A stretch of 30,017 nucleotides of DNA, from positions 1-30,017 of the forward strand of contig JAYSRU010000204.1 of the NCBI GenBank assembly GCA_043720875.1, written 5' to 3'. This document shows, piece after piece, positions 8,324 through 16,015 of the stretch; position 1 is the stretch's first letter, and every line of letters begins with the position of its first letter. The DNA is from JAYSRU01 sp043720875 (lineage in GTDB: Bacteria; Bacteroidota; Bacteroidia; Flavobacteriales_D; Crocinitomicaceae). Both the position numbers and the translations under genes were made by a program. The notes under the pieces were generated by a model. The model saw only the letters and a program-made list of their open reading frames with translations, was not told where the DNA came from and did not search any database.

Positions 8324-10698
8324 TTTTTCAAAATACGTTTAACCAAACTTTTTTTACCTTCCTCCTCATCATAATATCCGTAACCATATCCTTGACCATA
8401 CCCATATCCGTATCCATACCCAGTTTTAGTCATGGGCATACCATTAAGAATTACGTTTAACTTTTTAAGGTGCTGCATTTCCATTAATTCACTAACGCGT
8501 TTAGTAAAAATTCGTTTTGAATAGTGTGCCTTAAAAATGTAAATTGGAATATCAGATTCGGCTAAAACATTTACTCCATCAGAAACAATTCCAATGGGCG
8601 GATTATCAATTACAATAACGTCGAATTGAGTTTTTAATGTTTCAATAACTTCGTTGAATTTTTTAGACAATATGAGTTCGGATGGATTAGGAGGGGTTAT
8701 ACCCGCGGTAATGAAACTTAAATTTTCTAAGGTAGAATGTTGAATACATTCCTTTAATTCAGTTTGATCGGTAAGAATTGTACTCATACCTTTTAAGTTG
8801 CTTGCACCAAAACCTAGATGAATTTTAGGTTTTCGCATATCAAGGTCGATAATTACTGTTTTTTTGCCTGTCATGGCTATAATTCCAGCTAGATTAAGTG
8901 CTACAAAGGTTTTTCCTTCACCAGAAATACTCGAGGAGATTGCAATGGTTCGTGCATCCTTATTAATGAATGACATGTTGGTTCGGAGGTTTCGCATGGC
9001 TTCTGCAATGCCAGAACGTTTACTGTCTTGAACAACTAGTTTTGAAAATTCCATTTGTTTCTTCATCAATGGGATAGCTCCTAAAATGGAAACTTTTTCA
9101 GGTAGTAACTTCTTTAAGTCTTCAATCGTGTTTATTTCATTGTAACTCACATATTTGAAGAAGAGCAAGAAAATACCAATAAAAAAACCAAACACAATAA
9201 ATATAGTGTACACCACTTTTTGATTCGGTTTCAAGGCAATTGGGCTTAAAACTGCAGGATTTAATATTCTGTTATTGCTCGAAAATCCAGCATTCGAAAT
9301 AGAATAGGTTACCTTTTTTTCAGTTAATAAGTTGAAGTATTTTTGATTTAATTCTTGTAGGTTTTGTAGACGACCGAGTTCTAATTTTTTTTCTGGTAAT
9401 GAGAAGAATTGACCTTCTAAGGCAGCTATATTTGAATTAACCGATACCATATTTAAGCGTAAACGATCTTCAATGGCATTTACACTTTTCAGTAAATTAG
9501 TTAGCTTATTCTGAATTCTAATATTAATATTCTTTACTTCGAGATTGTCTTCCGTAACTTTAAACAGTAAATCTTCTTTCTTCTCCAATAAAAGGTACAA
9601 TTCATTTAAACTATTACTTAGCGCACCTTCAAAACTTTTACCCATCAATTCAGGAATCAAACGGTATACTTCTATTCTATTGGGATCAGATTTTAATTTA
9701 TTGGATACAGTATTAATGGCTCTAATTTCGTCGTTAATGCTATACTGCATATCTTGAAATTTCGATATTTTTGTAGACATATTTGTACTGAAAAGTTCCG
9801 GCTCAGGTATGTTACTTGTGCGTTGAAAATTCCCGATATTATTTTTTGAATTTTCTACTTCATTCGACAATGAATCTAATTGGGCGTCAATAAAACTTAG
9901 AATTTTCTGAGAGCTCTCATTCTTAATTTCAACGTCATATTTAACAAATGCCTGGGCAACAGCATTCACCACGTCAAAGGACAGTTGAGGATTGTGGCTA
10001 TTATACGTGATGCTAACAGTTTGCGCATTAACATCTACTGGTTCTATAAACAAAAATGGCAACATTTTTCGTGCTAAACTAACGTCTGAATTAAAGATGA
10101 AAAACAATTCGTTTGTACTGAGTTCGTTTTTTAATTCTTGAACATTGGGTGATTTTAAAATAATTTCGAAATATTTATTTTTGTAGGTTTCACCAATTTC
10201 TAAATGATTAGCTTGTTGTTTTCCATCGTGAAAGTAGTTTAAGTAGAACTCATTTCTTTTGTAAGTTAAATAGATAGAATTACCAATTATAGTCGTATCC
10301 TTGATGTTTAAGGTAGTAATGTTAAAGTTACTTTGTCGGTATTTTTCTTCCGTTAATATGCTGCCGGTTGCATAAAGACTCACATTCAAATTTAAGCTTT
10401 TTATCGCTTTAGTGAATAAGAACTCGGACTTTAAAAGTTCAATTTCTTTACTGATATCAGTTTTAATCGAGTTTATGTTTTCGACCTCTAGAATTTCTTT
10501 ACCACGATCTTCGTTGTCTATCTGAAGCGTTAAGTTTGAAGCGTATTCAGACTTCGTGTAACGCAAGTAAATAAAAGCGATAATAATTGTGGAGGCAATA
10601 CTTAAAACTAGCCACCACCAATAACGCCCAAAAATAGTTTTTAGAATTCCCTGATCAAAATCTTTATTTATAAATATACTTTTGGTTTCTAAACTCAA
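8320..10698 (-). CDS. Wzc-type polysaccharide copolymerase with BY-kinase domain
   Basis: Wzc-like proteins span the inner membrane, control chain length and export of capsule or exopolysaccharide, and autophosphorylate on tyrosines. The 792-residue product has a Wzz domain with a first membrane segment at about residues 30-47 and a long periplasmic coiled-coil region. A second membrane segment lies near 480-505, and a cytosolic BY-kinase domain follows. Kinase motifs are Walker A SGEGKT with Lys596, Walker A' VIIDLDMRKPK, and Walker B VIVIDNPP. The C-terminal tyrosine cluster is a Gly-Tyr repeat with eight tyrosines, then an acidic DEEEG patch and a basic end. It sits 4 bp after the Wza-type gene and overlaps rfbC by 4 bp. 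The single-polypeptide arrangement matches the proteobacterial and Bacteroidota type. Its exact polymer is unknown. Confidence 0.94.
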   Translation of the reverse strand: MSLETKSIFINKDFDQGILKTIFGRYWWWLVLSIASTIIIAFIYLRYTKSEYASNLTLQIDNEDRGKEILEVENINSIKTDISKEIELLKSEFLFTKAIKSLNLNVSLYATGSILTEEKYRQSNFNITTLNIKDTTIIGNSIYLTYKRNEFYLNYFHDGKQQANHLEIGETYKNKYFEIILKSPNVQELKNELSTNELFFIFNSDVSLARKMLPFLFIEPVDVNAQTVSITYNSHNPQLSFDVVNAVAQAFVKYDVEIKNESSQKILSFIDAQLDSLSNEVENSKNNIGNFQRTSNIPEPELFSTNMSTKISKFQDMQYSINDEIRAINTVSNKLKSDPNRIEVYRLIPELMGKSFEGALSNSLNELYLLLEKKEDLLFKVTEDNLEVKNINIRIQNKLTNLLKSVNAIEDRLRLNMVSVNSNIAALEGQFFSLPEKKLELGRLQNLQELNQKYFNLLTEKKVTYSISNAGFSSNNRILNPAVLSPIALKPNQKVVYTIFIVFGFFIGIFLLFFKYVSYNEINTIEDLKKLLPEKVSILGAIPLMKKQMEFSKLVVQDSKRSGIAEAMRNLRTNMSFINKDARTIAISSSISGEGKTFVALNLAGIIAMTGKKTVIIDLDMRKPKIHLGFGASNLKGMSTILTDQTELKECIQHSTLENLSFITAGITPPNPSELILSKKFNEVIETLKTQFDVIVIDNPPIGIVSDGVNVLAESDIPIYIFKAHYSKRIFTKRVSELMEMQHLKKLNVILNGMPMTKTGYGYGYGYGQGYGYGYYDEEEGKKSLVKRILKK
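8371..8421 (-). repeat. Gly-Tyr repeat tail of the Wzc-type kinase
   Basis: Seventeen codons encode GYGYGYGYGQGYGYGYY. At DNA level this is a degenerate 6-bp repeat (GGN TAY). It lies near the C-terminus, where BY-kinases carry their autophosphorylated tyrosines. A repeat like this could change length by slippage. Confidence 0.85.
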
Positions 10699-10702
10699 AA
10701 TC

Positions 10703-11467
10703 TTATTTGTTTAATGTTGTAATTATAGTAATAAATGTAAATATACTAGTCGTAAGCGTAATAATGGGCGTTATAATCTGTAATGTTTCTTTCCCAACGC
10801 GTTTGTTTGGTTCTATATAGATATAATCATTTGCTTGAACGACAATATCCGCATACTTTAGGTTTTCGATTTTCGACAAATCAATTGGGTAGATTTTACG
10901 AATACCATTTTCGTTGCGCATCAATTTTATTTTTGCAGATTTACCACGTTCATTTATTCCTCCTGCCAATGCGATTACCTCCATGAGTGTTGTGTTTGAA
11001 TTGAACAAAGTTATCACTTTTGCGTCACTTGCTCCCCCTGGAAATACAATAACGCGTTGGTTGGTTATCGTAATCAGAACATACGGTTCTTGGTATTCTT
11101 TTCCATACAATTCGGCTAATTTAACTTGACATTCTACGATAGAGAGCCCCGCTATTTTGGTAGTTCCAATTTTTGGCAATTCAACAGTTCCATCTTTTCG
11201 GATTGTATAGTTAGCGGTTACAGAACTTGCTCCAGCCGGATTATTTAATCCTGCAGTTTGGTCAATTAACCCATGTCCTTTGTTTGAAAAGACAGCGCAA
11301 GTGATTTTGTCGTCGACTGCCAATTTATATTCCGATGTAGGTGACATTGGGATACTGTCGGAAACAATTTCCTTTCCTTTTTCTTCTCGAAACATAATGT
11401 TACTGTTGATTCCACAGCTCGAAAGTAGGAGGCTTAATAGTAGGGTGGAAGTTGTAAAGTATTTCAT
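10703..11467 (-). CDS. Wza-type polysaccharide export lipoprotein
   Basis: Wza-type proteins form the outer-membrane or periplasmic channel for capsule and exopolysaccharide export. The 254-residue product has a lipoprotein signal with lipobox LSSC and acylated Cys18. It continues with a polysaccharide export (Poly_export) region, about residues 48-130 (YKLAVDDKITCAVFS, YTIRKDGTVELPKIGTTKIAG). An SLBB-like domain follows, about 130-225 (VIVFPGGASDAKVITLF, LMEVIALAGGINERGKSAKI, VVQANDYIYIEP). A hydrophobic C-terminal stretch (IITPIITLTTSIFTFITII) could be a membrane or pore helix. It is shorter than E. coli Wza (379 aa), as is common in Bacteroidota. It lies between the GT4 gene (4-bp gap) and the Wzc-type gene (4-bp gap), its expected partner. 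Confidence 0.92.
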   Translation of the reverse strand: MKYFTTSTLLLSLLLSSCGINSNIMFREEKGKEIVSDSIPMSPTSEYKLAVDDKITCAVFSNKGHGLIDQTAGLNNPAGASSVTANYTIRKDGTVELPKIGTTKIAGLSIVECQVKLAELYGKEYQEPYVLITITNQRVIVFPGGASDAKVITLFNSNTTLMEVIALAGGINERGKSAKIKLMRNENGIRKIYPIDLSKIENLKYADIVVQANDYIYIEPNKRVGKETLQIITPIITLTTSIFTFITIITTLNK

Positions 11468-11471
11468 TTAA

Positions 11472-12635
11472 TTATTTGTTATTCAGTAGTTTGTGGTATA
11501 AAATGGACATGTTTGATGCCAGTGTTTCCTTACTGAACTTTTGGTGTACGAAGTTCCATCCATTTTGTGACATTTTTAAACGTTTTTTTTCATCATTTAT
11601 TAGATCTAGTAGTTTTTCGGCATAATCTTCCAAATTTCCCTTTTCAATAATGAATCCTGTTTCACCTTCTAAAAGTATGTCTTGAACACCCCCGACATTG
11701 GTTGTAATAACAGGGATTGAGCCTGCCTGCGCCTCAATTAAACTCACTGGCGTACCTTCATTATCCGAACTTAAGCAAATGATATCCACACAGTTGTTGA
11801 ATTTCGCAATATCCCTTTCCCACCCAATAAGCCGAATTGATTGACCCGGTTTTAAAGATAAATTTTGAATCTGATTTTCGATGTTTTTTCGTTCCGTTCC
11901 ATCCCCAACAATTAGCACAGTGAAACTGGAATCACTGAGCGCTGAAATGCATTCAATTACTTTAATAAAAAACGAATGATTTTTAATCGGAACTAGTCGA
12001 CCAATGATTGCGATGGTTGGTATATTGTTATCCAATCCGAGTTCTAGCTGCTTAGATAAACGCATTTCTGCTGAACGTTTAAATTTTGTCAGGTCGAAAC
12101 CGAGTGGAACGACATAGGTTTTTTCTTCGGGACAAATACCATAATCGAAACAAATTTCTTGTTTTTGCTGGTCACTAATGGTTACAATAGCGGTAGTGAT
12201 TTTGGATAGCCTCCGTTCTATAAATTGAACCAAACGAGACTTTACTTTATTAAAGTAAGAATGGAAAACATGACCATGAAAAGTATGAACAATAATGGGA
12301 ACGCCACATTTTTTGGCTGCTTTACGCCCAAGTGCACCAGCTTTTGAGGCATGCGTATGTACGATATCGGGCTTAAACTCTCTAATTATTTCAATCAATT
12401 TTCTATAAGCTGCACGATCATTTTTAAAACTAGGCGTACGCTTTAATTCTTTTATTAACATGGGGGTTACTCCATATTCTTTAGGGATGTGTAATGAATC
12501 TGCCTCGCCTTTTTCGGGTAATCCTCCAACGAGCAATGTTTCAAATTCATCCTTCAATTCGGATGTCAAAAATGTTGCGTTATAAGTAGGCCCACCAATA
12601 TTGAAGCGATTAATTATACGTAGAATCTTAGGCAT
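11472..12635 (-). CDS. glycosyltransferase family 4 (GT-B fold)
   Basis: This probably transfers a sugar from a nucleotide-sugar donor to a lipid-linked acceptor at the cytosolic face of the membrane. The 387 residues show the two Rossmann-like halves of GT-B enzymes. The N-terminal part has RIINRFNIGGPTYNATFL and DIVHTHASKAGALGRKAA. The C-terminal part has AIIGRLVPIKNH, VGDGTERK and the EX7E motif (EGTPVSLIE), followed by AQAGSIPVITTNVGGVQDIL. It is the first gene of the leftward polysaccharide operon. It diverges from the carboxypeptidase gene across 140 bp that must hold the operon promoter. No perfect TAnnTTTG box was found there on this strand; TACTTTTC is a near match. Donor and acceptor sugars are unknown. 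Confidence 0.92.
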   Translation of the reverse strand: MPKILRIINRFNIGGPTYNATFLTSELKDEFETLLVGGLPEKGEADSLHIPKEYGVTPMLIKELKRTPSFKNDRAAYRKLIEIIREFKPDIVHTHASKAGALGRKAAKKCGVPIIVHTFHGHVFHSYFNKVKSRLVQFIERRLSKITTAIVTISDQQKQEICFDYGICPEEKTYVVPLGFDLTKFKRSAEMRLSKQLELGLDNNIPTIAIIGRLVPIKNHSFFIKVIECISALSDSSFTVLIVGDGTERKNIENQIQNLSLKPGQSIRLIGWERDIAKFNNCVDIICLSSDNEGTPVSLIEAQAGSIPVITTNVGGVQDILLEGETGFIIEKGNLEDYAEKLLDLINDEKKRLKMSQNGWNFVHQKFSKETLASNMSILYHKLLNNK

Positions 12636-12748
12636 TTAGTACAAGTTTTTTGTTTTTTGATCTTCATCACTTTAATGTGTTGAGGATTATCCTTTTTTGG
12701 ATGTTGAAAAGTACTCATAATACTAGAATTATCGAACATTTTTCTTCT

Positions 12749-12756
12749 GACTTTTG
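12749..12756 (+). promoter_or_regulatory. possible -7 box for the carboxypeptidase gene
   Basis: GACTTTTG differs from TAnnTTTG at one base and lies 19 bases before the preferred ATG at 12776. That would give a leader of about 13 bases, similar to other genes here. No convincing -33 element is visible. Confidence 0.3.
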
Positions 12757-12775
12757 TACTGTAAATTTTAGATTC

Positions 12776-14227
12776 ATGAAAATATTTGGAATTATTTTAG
12801 CCGCTTTGGTTTTTTCATCCTTGGTGCGAAAGGATACACACGAAAAATTAAGTGATGCATTGACAAAATTCTTAAATGATCCTACTTTGAAATATGCCAA
12901 CATTTCATTTGAAGCAATTGATTTGGCTACAGGTGTCACTATTGCCAGCCATAATTCACACACGTCTTTATCGCCAGCATCGGTTTCTAAACTGTTTACT
13001 ACAGCCATGGCATTGGATGAATTGGGGCCAACATATACTCCTAAAACAAAGTTTTATATTGATGGCGAATTAAAGAAAGATGGCACTTTAAAAGGAAATT
13101 TATGGGTAAGAGGTGGTGGAGATGTTAGTTTTTCAAGCCGGTATTATTGTTCTGAAGACAAGGAGTTTATCGCAATGCAAAGTCTAGTGGATACGCTAAA
13201 AAAACTTGGAATTAAGAAAATTGAAGGAGATGTTATCAGTGATGCTTCTGATTTTGGTTACGACGGAAATCCAGATGGTTGGATTTGGGGTGATATGGGT
13301 AATTATTACGGCGCTGGCTCTAGTGGCTTAACCTATTCTGATAACATTTTGAAATTATATTACAAAACTGGACTTCAAGCAACTACAGTGTTGAAAATGG
13401 AGCCGGTTGTAGAAGATTTAAGGTTTAGCAATTTTGTAGTTGCGGATGCTGTTGATGGTGATAATTCATATGTATATGGTGCGCCATACTCTTTGGATCG
13501 CTATGCAACCGGTAGACTTCCTAAAAACCAAACTGAATTTATAGTCAAAGCGAGTATTCCTGATCCAGAGTTAAATTACTGTACTCAATTGGTTAGAAAT
13601 TTTAAAGACCGTGGTGTAGAGATTTCGGGGAAAGCGTTGGGCTTTAGAACGCATATGACCATGCTAAAACCTTATAAAGATAATCCTCCGTTTTATATCC
13701 AAGAAGGTAAAACGATTTTAAGTATTGCTTGGTGGACGAATTATAAAAGCGTGAATCTTTTTGCAGAAACCTTATTGCAATTGGGGGATTATAATCAAAA
13801 TGGAAAATCTAGTATACGAACAGCGCCAGATTTCATGGAACAATGGGTGAGTAAGAAATTTGACAATGAAGGCCTGTATATCAAAGATGGTAGCGGACTT
13901 TCGCGCAGTTCTGCAGTGAGTGCACATCATTTATGTGAGTTACTAAGATGGGCAAACGGAAGTGGAATAAATAAAGATTTCAGAAGTACTTTGCCCTGTG
14001 CAGGAGTTTCAGGAACCGTTAAAGGCTTATGCAGCAATCAGGCAGCAAGCGGCCGATTTTTTGTTAAGTCCGGAACGATGAGTAGGGTGAAAAGTTATGC
14101 GGGTTATATGGATTGCGCCTCTGGGAAAAGACTAGCGATTGCAATAATTGTAAATAATTTTAGCGGATCGAGCAATACTGTTGTGGACAGAATGGAACCA
14201 CTTTTTAATGTGTTAGCCAAGCAATAA
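12776..14227 (+). CDS. dacB: D-alanyl-D-alanine carboxypeptidase / endopeptidase, PBP4 family (peptidase S13)
   Basis: PBP4-type enzymes trim or cleave peptidoglycan cross-links in the periplasm. The 483-residue product is counted from the ATG at 12776, which gives a proper signal peptide (MKIFGIILAALVFSSLV). The frame stays open 42 codons further upstream, but that extension is not signal-like. The three penicillin-binding motifs are present: SxxK as Ser69-Val-Ser-Lys72, SxN as Ser325-Val-Asn327, and K(S/T)G as Lys431-Ser-Gly-Thr434. The spacing between the first two, with SSGLTYSDN in the large insert, is typical of the S13 family. The gene stands alone, diverges from the polysaccharide operon and ends in a strong bidirectional terminator. 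The symbol follows E. coli usage; the exact activity (DD-carboxypeptidase or endopeptidase) is inferred. Confidence 0.93.
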   Translation: MKIFGIILAALVFSSLVRKDTHEKLSDALTKFLNDPTLKYANISFEAIDLATGVTIASHNSHTSLSPASVSKLFTTAMALDELGPTYTPKTKFYIDGELKKDGTLKGNLWVRGGGDVSFSSRYYCSEDKEFIAMQSLVDTLKKLGIKKIEGDVISDASDFGYDGNPDGWIWGDMGNYYGAGSSGLTYSDNILKLYYKTGLQATTVLKMEPVVEDLRFSNFVVADAVDGDNSYVYGAPYSLDRYATGRLPKNQTEFIVKASIPDPELNYCTQLVRNFKDRGVEISGKALGFRTHMTMLKPYKDNPPFYIQEGKTILSIAWWTNYKSVNLFAETLLQLGDYNQNGKSSIRTAPDFMEQWVSKKFDNEGLYIKDGSGLSRSSAVSAHHLCELLRWANGSGINKDFRSTLPCAGVSGTVKGLCSNQAASGRFFVKSGTMSRVKSYAGYMDCASGKRLAIAIIVNNFSGSSNTVVDRMEPLFNVLAKQ

Positions 14228-14246
14228 TATCAATAATTGAAGATAG

Positions 14247-14288
14247 AAAAAAAGTCGTCTCGTTACTTTAAACGAGACGACTTTTTTA
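14247..14288. terminator. bidirectional terminator between dacB and the DUF3127 gene
   Basis: A perfect stem (GTCGTCTCGTT at 14254-14264 with AACGAGACGAC at 14271-14281) has a 6-base loop. It is flanked by seven A on the left and six T on the right, so it works in both directions for the two convergent genes. Confidence 0.93.
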
Positions 14289-14298
14289 TGAAGTAAAC

Positions 14299-14340
14299 TT
14301 CAAATTAGAAAGGAAGATCTTCAAATTAGAAAGGAAGATC
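14299..14340. repeat. tandem 21-bp duplication at the 3' end of the DUF3127 gene
   Basis: Two identical 21-bp units (14299-14319 and 14320-14340) lie head to tail. On the minus strand each unit carries GATCTTCCTTTCTAA, encoding Asp-Leu-Pro-Phe-stop. The upstream copy ends the gene and the second copy follows in the same frame just after the stop. Confidence 0.95.
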
Positions 14341-14700
14341 GTCATCCGCCGCTGCCTCTAAGTTTTGAGTTGGAATAGCTGGAGCTGCTTGCATTGCTGG
14401 GATTCCAGCGTTTGTGCTTGCTGCTTGACGTTCGATTCTGAAAGCGTTAAGTGAGTTGAAGTATTTAACTTCTCCTGCTGGACTAGTCCATTCGCGACCT
14501 TGAATAGAAAATGAAACTTCAATTTGATCATTTACGTTTACACCATCCAACAAAGAGCATTTGTCTTGCGTTAGTTGAAACGAAATATCTTGTGGATACA
14601 TCGAAGATGAATCAGTTAATACGAATTCTCTCTTTGAAAATTTCTCACTTACTTGTTGGGTAGCGTTAATTACTTTTACTTGACCTGCTAGCTTAAACAT
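14326..14700 (-). CDS. DUF3127 OB-fold protein, SSB-like
   Basis: The 124-residue product matches my memory of DUF3127, a small Bacteroidota family resembling single-stranded DNA-binding proteins. An OB-fold-like beta region (MFKLAGQVKVI, KFSKREFVLTDSS, VNVNDQIEVSFSIQGREW, EVKYFNSLNAFRIER) covers residues 1-92. A low-complexity Ala/Pro linker follows, and the protein ends in the acidic DDDLPF. That tail resembles the DDIPF tip by which SSB recruits partner proteins. DNA binding is inferred, not shown. It is the second gene after the flavin-reductase-like gene (13-bp gap). The last codons and stop are duplicated in tandem (14299-14340). Confidence 0.85.
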   Translation of the reverse strand: MFKLAGQVKVINATQQVSEKFSKREFVLTDSSSMYPQDISFQLTQDKCSLLDGVNVNDQIEVSFSIQGREWTSPAGEVKYFNSLNAFRIERQAASTNAGIPAMQAAPAIPTQNLEAAADDDLPF

Positions 14701-14713
14701 ATTTATTATTTTA

Positions 14714-15607
14714 TTAATTATTAAATGCGAGAAGTGTTAACCATGCTTCTGCAATTTTGTTTTCTGTTATTTTTAGTTGTGCAATTTTGTGCAATGCGGT
14801 TTCCAATGCCGACTTTTCGGATTCTAAAGATATAAAAATTTCACTTAATTCAATAAGCTTAAATTCATTAACTTCTGTTTCTGTTGGCAACTTTTCAATA
14901 CTTGCTAATTGAGCAATGTCATTGGGTGTTAAAATCGTTGATTTAAGTATGTCTGCGGGAACATTATCAAAACCTATTCCGATGGTGGTTAATGGTTTTT
15001 TTACTTCAAACATGGCTTCAGCGTTTGCACGGCAATACCAATCTCCGCCCATTCTTGCAACCAAATCAATTTTCTTTTGATCAATCATTCCATCCGAGTC
15101 TAAAATAGCCTCGTTAATGTGAATTTTTAGCACCTCGCAAATAACAAGATTACCAGCCCCACCTTCAGTGCCTAATTCTATAACTTGGTTTACTTTGCAT
15201 TCAAATTGAACAGGTGATTCCAACACTCTAAAAGGCTTTATAAGTTCCGATGCAATTGGAGTTAATCCAGCTTTCTCGAATTCATTAATATCTGATCCAT
15301 ACGGTGAACTGCTTAAGCTCATTTGATGAACAATGTCATAATTTACAACATTAATAACAACTTCTGGAACAATTTTTACATTGTTATACGTGTCCTTTGT
15401 TGAATTAGTTCTACCGTTACGTGCAGGAGAGAAAATAAGAATTGGAGGATTAGCACTAAAGACATTAAAAAAACTAAAAGGCGAAAGGTTCGGATTACCT
15501 TCTTCGTCAACGGTAGAAGCGAAAGCTATAGGCCTAGGTCCAATGGCCCCCAACAAATAATGATGAAGTTTTGGGACAGGAATTGATTTCGGATCTAAGG
15601 ATAACAT
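14714..15607 (-). CDS. flavin reductase-like FMN-binding protein
   Basis: The 297-residue product has a flavin reductase-like (FMN-binding split barrel) domain over about residues 15-210. Typical segments are GPRPIAFASTVDEEGNPNLSPFSFFN, followed by NPPILIFSP and VINVVNY; SPVQFECKV and GNLVICEVLKIHI lie further on. It probably binds FMN and reduces or uses flavin with NAD(P)H in the cytosol, but the substrate is unknown. The last 85 residues are a helical extension with no recognised motif. It heads a two-gene operon with the DUF3127 gene. A TATTTTTG box at 15622-15629 lies only 15 bases from the ATG, which supports the start and implies a very short leader. Confidence 0.87.
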   Translation of the reverse strand: MLSLDPKSIPVPKLHHYLLGAIGPRPIAFASTVDEEGNPNLSPFSFFNVFSANPPILIFSPARNGRTNSTKDTYNNVKIVPEVVINVVNYDIVHQMSLSSSPYGSDINEFEKAGLTPIASELIKPFRVLESPVQFECKVNQVIELGTEGGAGNLVICEVLKIHINEAILDSDGMIDQKKIDLVARMGGDWYCRANAEAMFEVKKPLTTIGIGFDNVPADILKSTILTPNDIAQLASIEKLPTETEVNEFKLIELSEIFISLESEKSALETALHKIAQLKITENKIAEAWLTLLAFNN

Positions 15608-15621
15608 ACTTTAATTTTGCA

Positions 15622-15629
15622 CAAAAATA
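15622..15629 (-). promoter_or_regulatory. candidate promoter of the flavin-reductase-like operon
   Basis: TATTTTTG on the minus strand matches TAnnTTTG exactly. The predicted start of transcription is near 15615, about 8 bases before the ATG at 15607. The -33 region is T-rich but lacks TTTG. Confidence 0.5.
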
Positions 15630-15691
15630 ACAATCATTCCTATAACTGAAAAATGAACTTATTAATTCTTATACACAGAATGAATATTGAC

Positions 15692-15725
15692 AAAAAAAAA
15701 GAGTCTTAATTGCTTAAGACTCTTT
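15692..15725 (-). terminator. terminator of tRNA-Ser
   Basis: A perfect 12-bp stem (15698-15709 with 15714-15725) has a 4-base loop. On the minus strand it is followed by a long T-run (the A-run at 15692-15700 on the plus strand). It begins 3 bases after the tRNA 3' end. Confidence 0.93.
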
Positions 15726-15728
15726 CAG

Positions 15729-15813
15729 CGGAGAATGTAGGATTCGAACCTACGGTACCTCACGGTACAACAGTTTTCAAGACTGCCGCAATCGACCACT
15801 CTGCCAATTCTCC
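15729..15813 (-). tRNA. tRNA-Ser(UGA)
   Basis: This is an 85-base class II tRNA. The acceptor arms GGAGAAT and ATTCTCC pair perfectly, with discriminator G and no encoded CCA. The anticodon loop reads CTTGAAA, giving UGA, which decodes UCN serine codons. A long variable arm (TACC-GTGA-GGTA) and a T arm with TTCGAATC are present. It stands alone, with its own promoter and terminator. Confidence 0.96.
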
Positions 15814-15817
15814 GCGA

Positions 15818-15848
15818 CAAAAGTACTCAGATTCTTTAATTCTGCAAG
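15818..15848 (-). promoter_or_regulatory. tRNA-Ser promoter
   Basis: On the minus strand CTTG (TTG at 15847-15845), a 19-bp spacer and TACTTTTG (15825-15818) match the Bacteroidota primary-sigma promoter closely. The box ends four bases before the mature tRNA 5' end at 15813, so the transcript has almost no leader. Confidence 0.8.
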
Positions 15849-15966
15849 GGAAACTTTAAAAAAAAGCGAATTATTTTTATTATCACACCGATTTAATAAC
15901 CAATCAACAGAGAATCAGTATAGTTCACTCAATTCAATTTACGCTTTAACATTCTAATAACAGCGC
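15849..15966. other. AT-rich intergenic stretch
   Basis: Between the tRNA promoter and the GWxTD promoter I see no ORF, hairpin or repeat worth naming. Confidence 0.5.
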
Positions 15967-16000
15967 TTGAGGGAAATAACGGATAGTTTGTTTAAATTTG
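15967..16000 (+). promoter_or_regulatory. candidate promoter of the GWxTD-family gene
   Basis: TTG at 15967-15969 and an exact TAAATTTG box at 15993-16000 are separated by 23 bp, slightly longer than usual. Transcription would start near 16007, 9 bases before the ATG at 16016. The upstream TTG at 15998 overlaps the box and so is unlikely to be the start codon. Confidence 0.6.
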
Positions 16001-16015
16001 TACAAAACCCAGTTT

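Noticed and set aside
8371..8421. Short regular repeats as a CRISPR array
   Set aside because: There are no spacers; the repeat is the coding sequence of the Gly-Tyr tail.
12650..12775. Upstream extension of the carboxypeptidase gene
   Set aside because: The extra 42 residues are not signal-like, while the ATG at 12776 starts a typical signal peptide.
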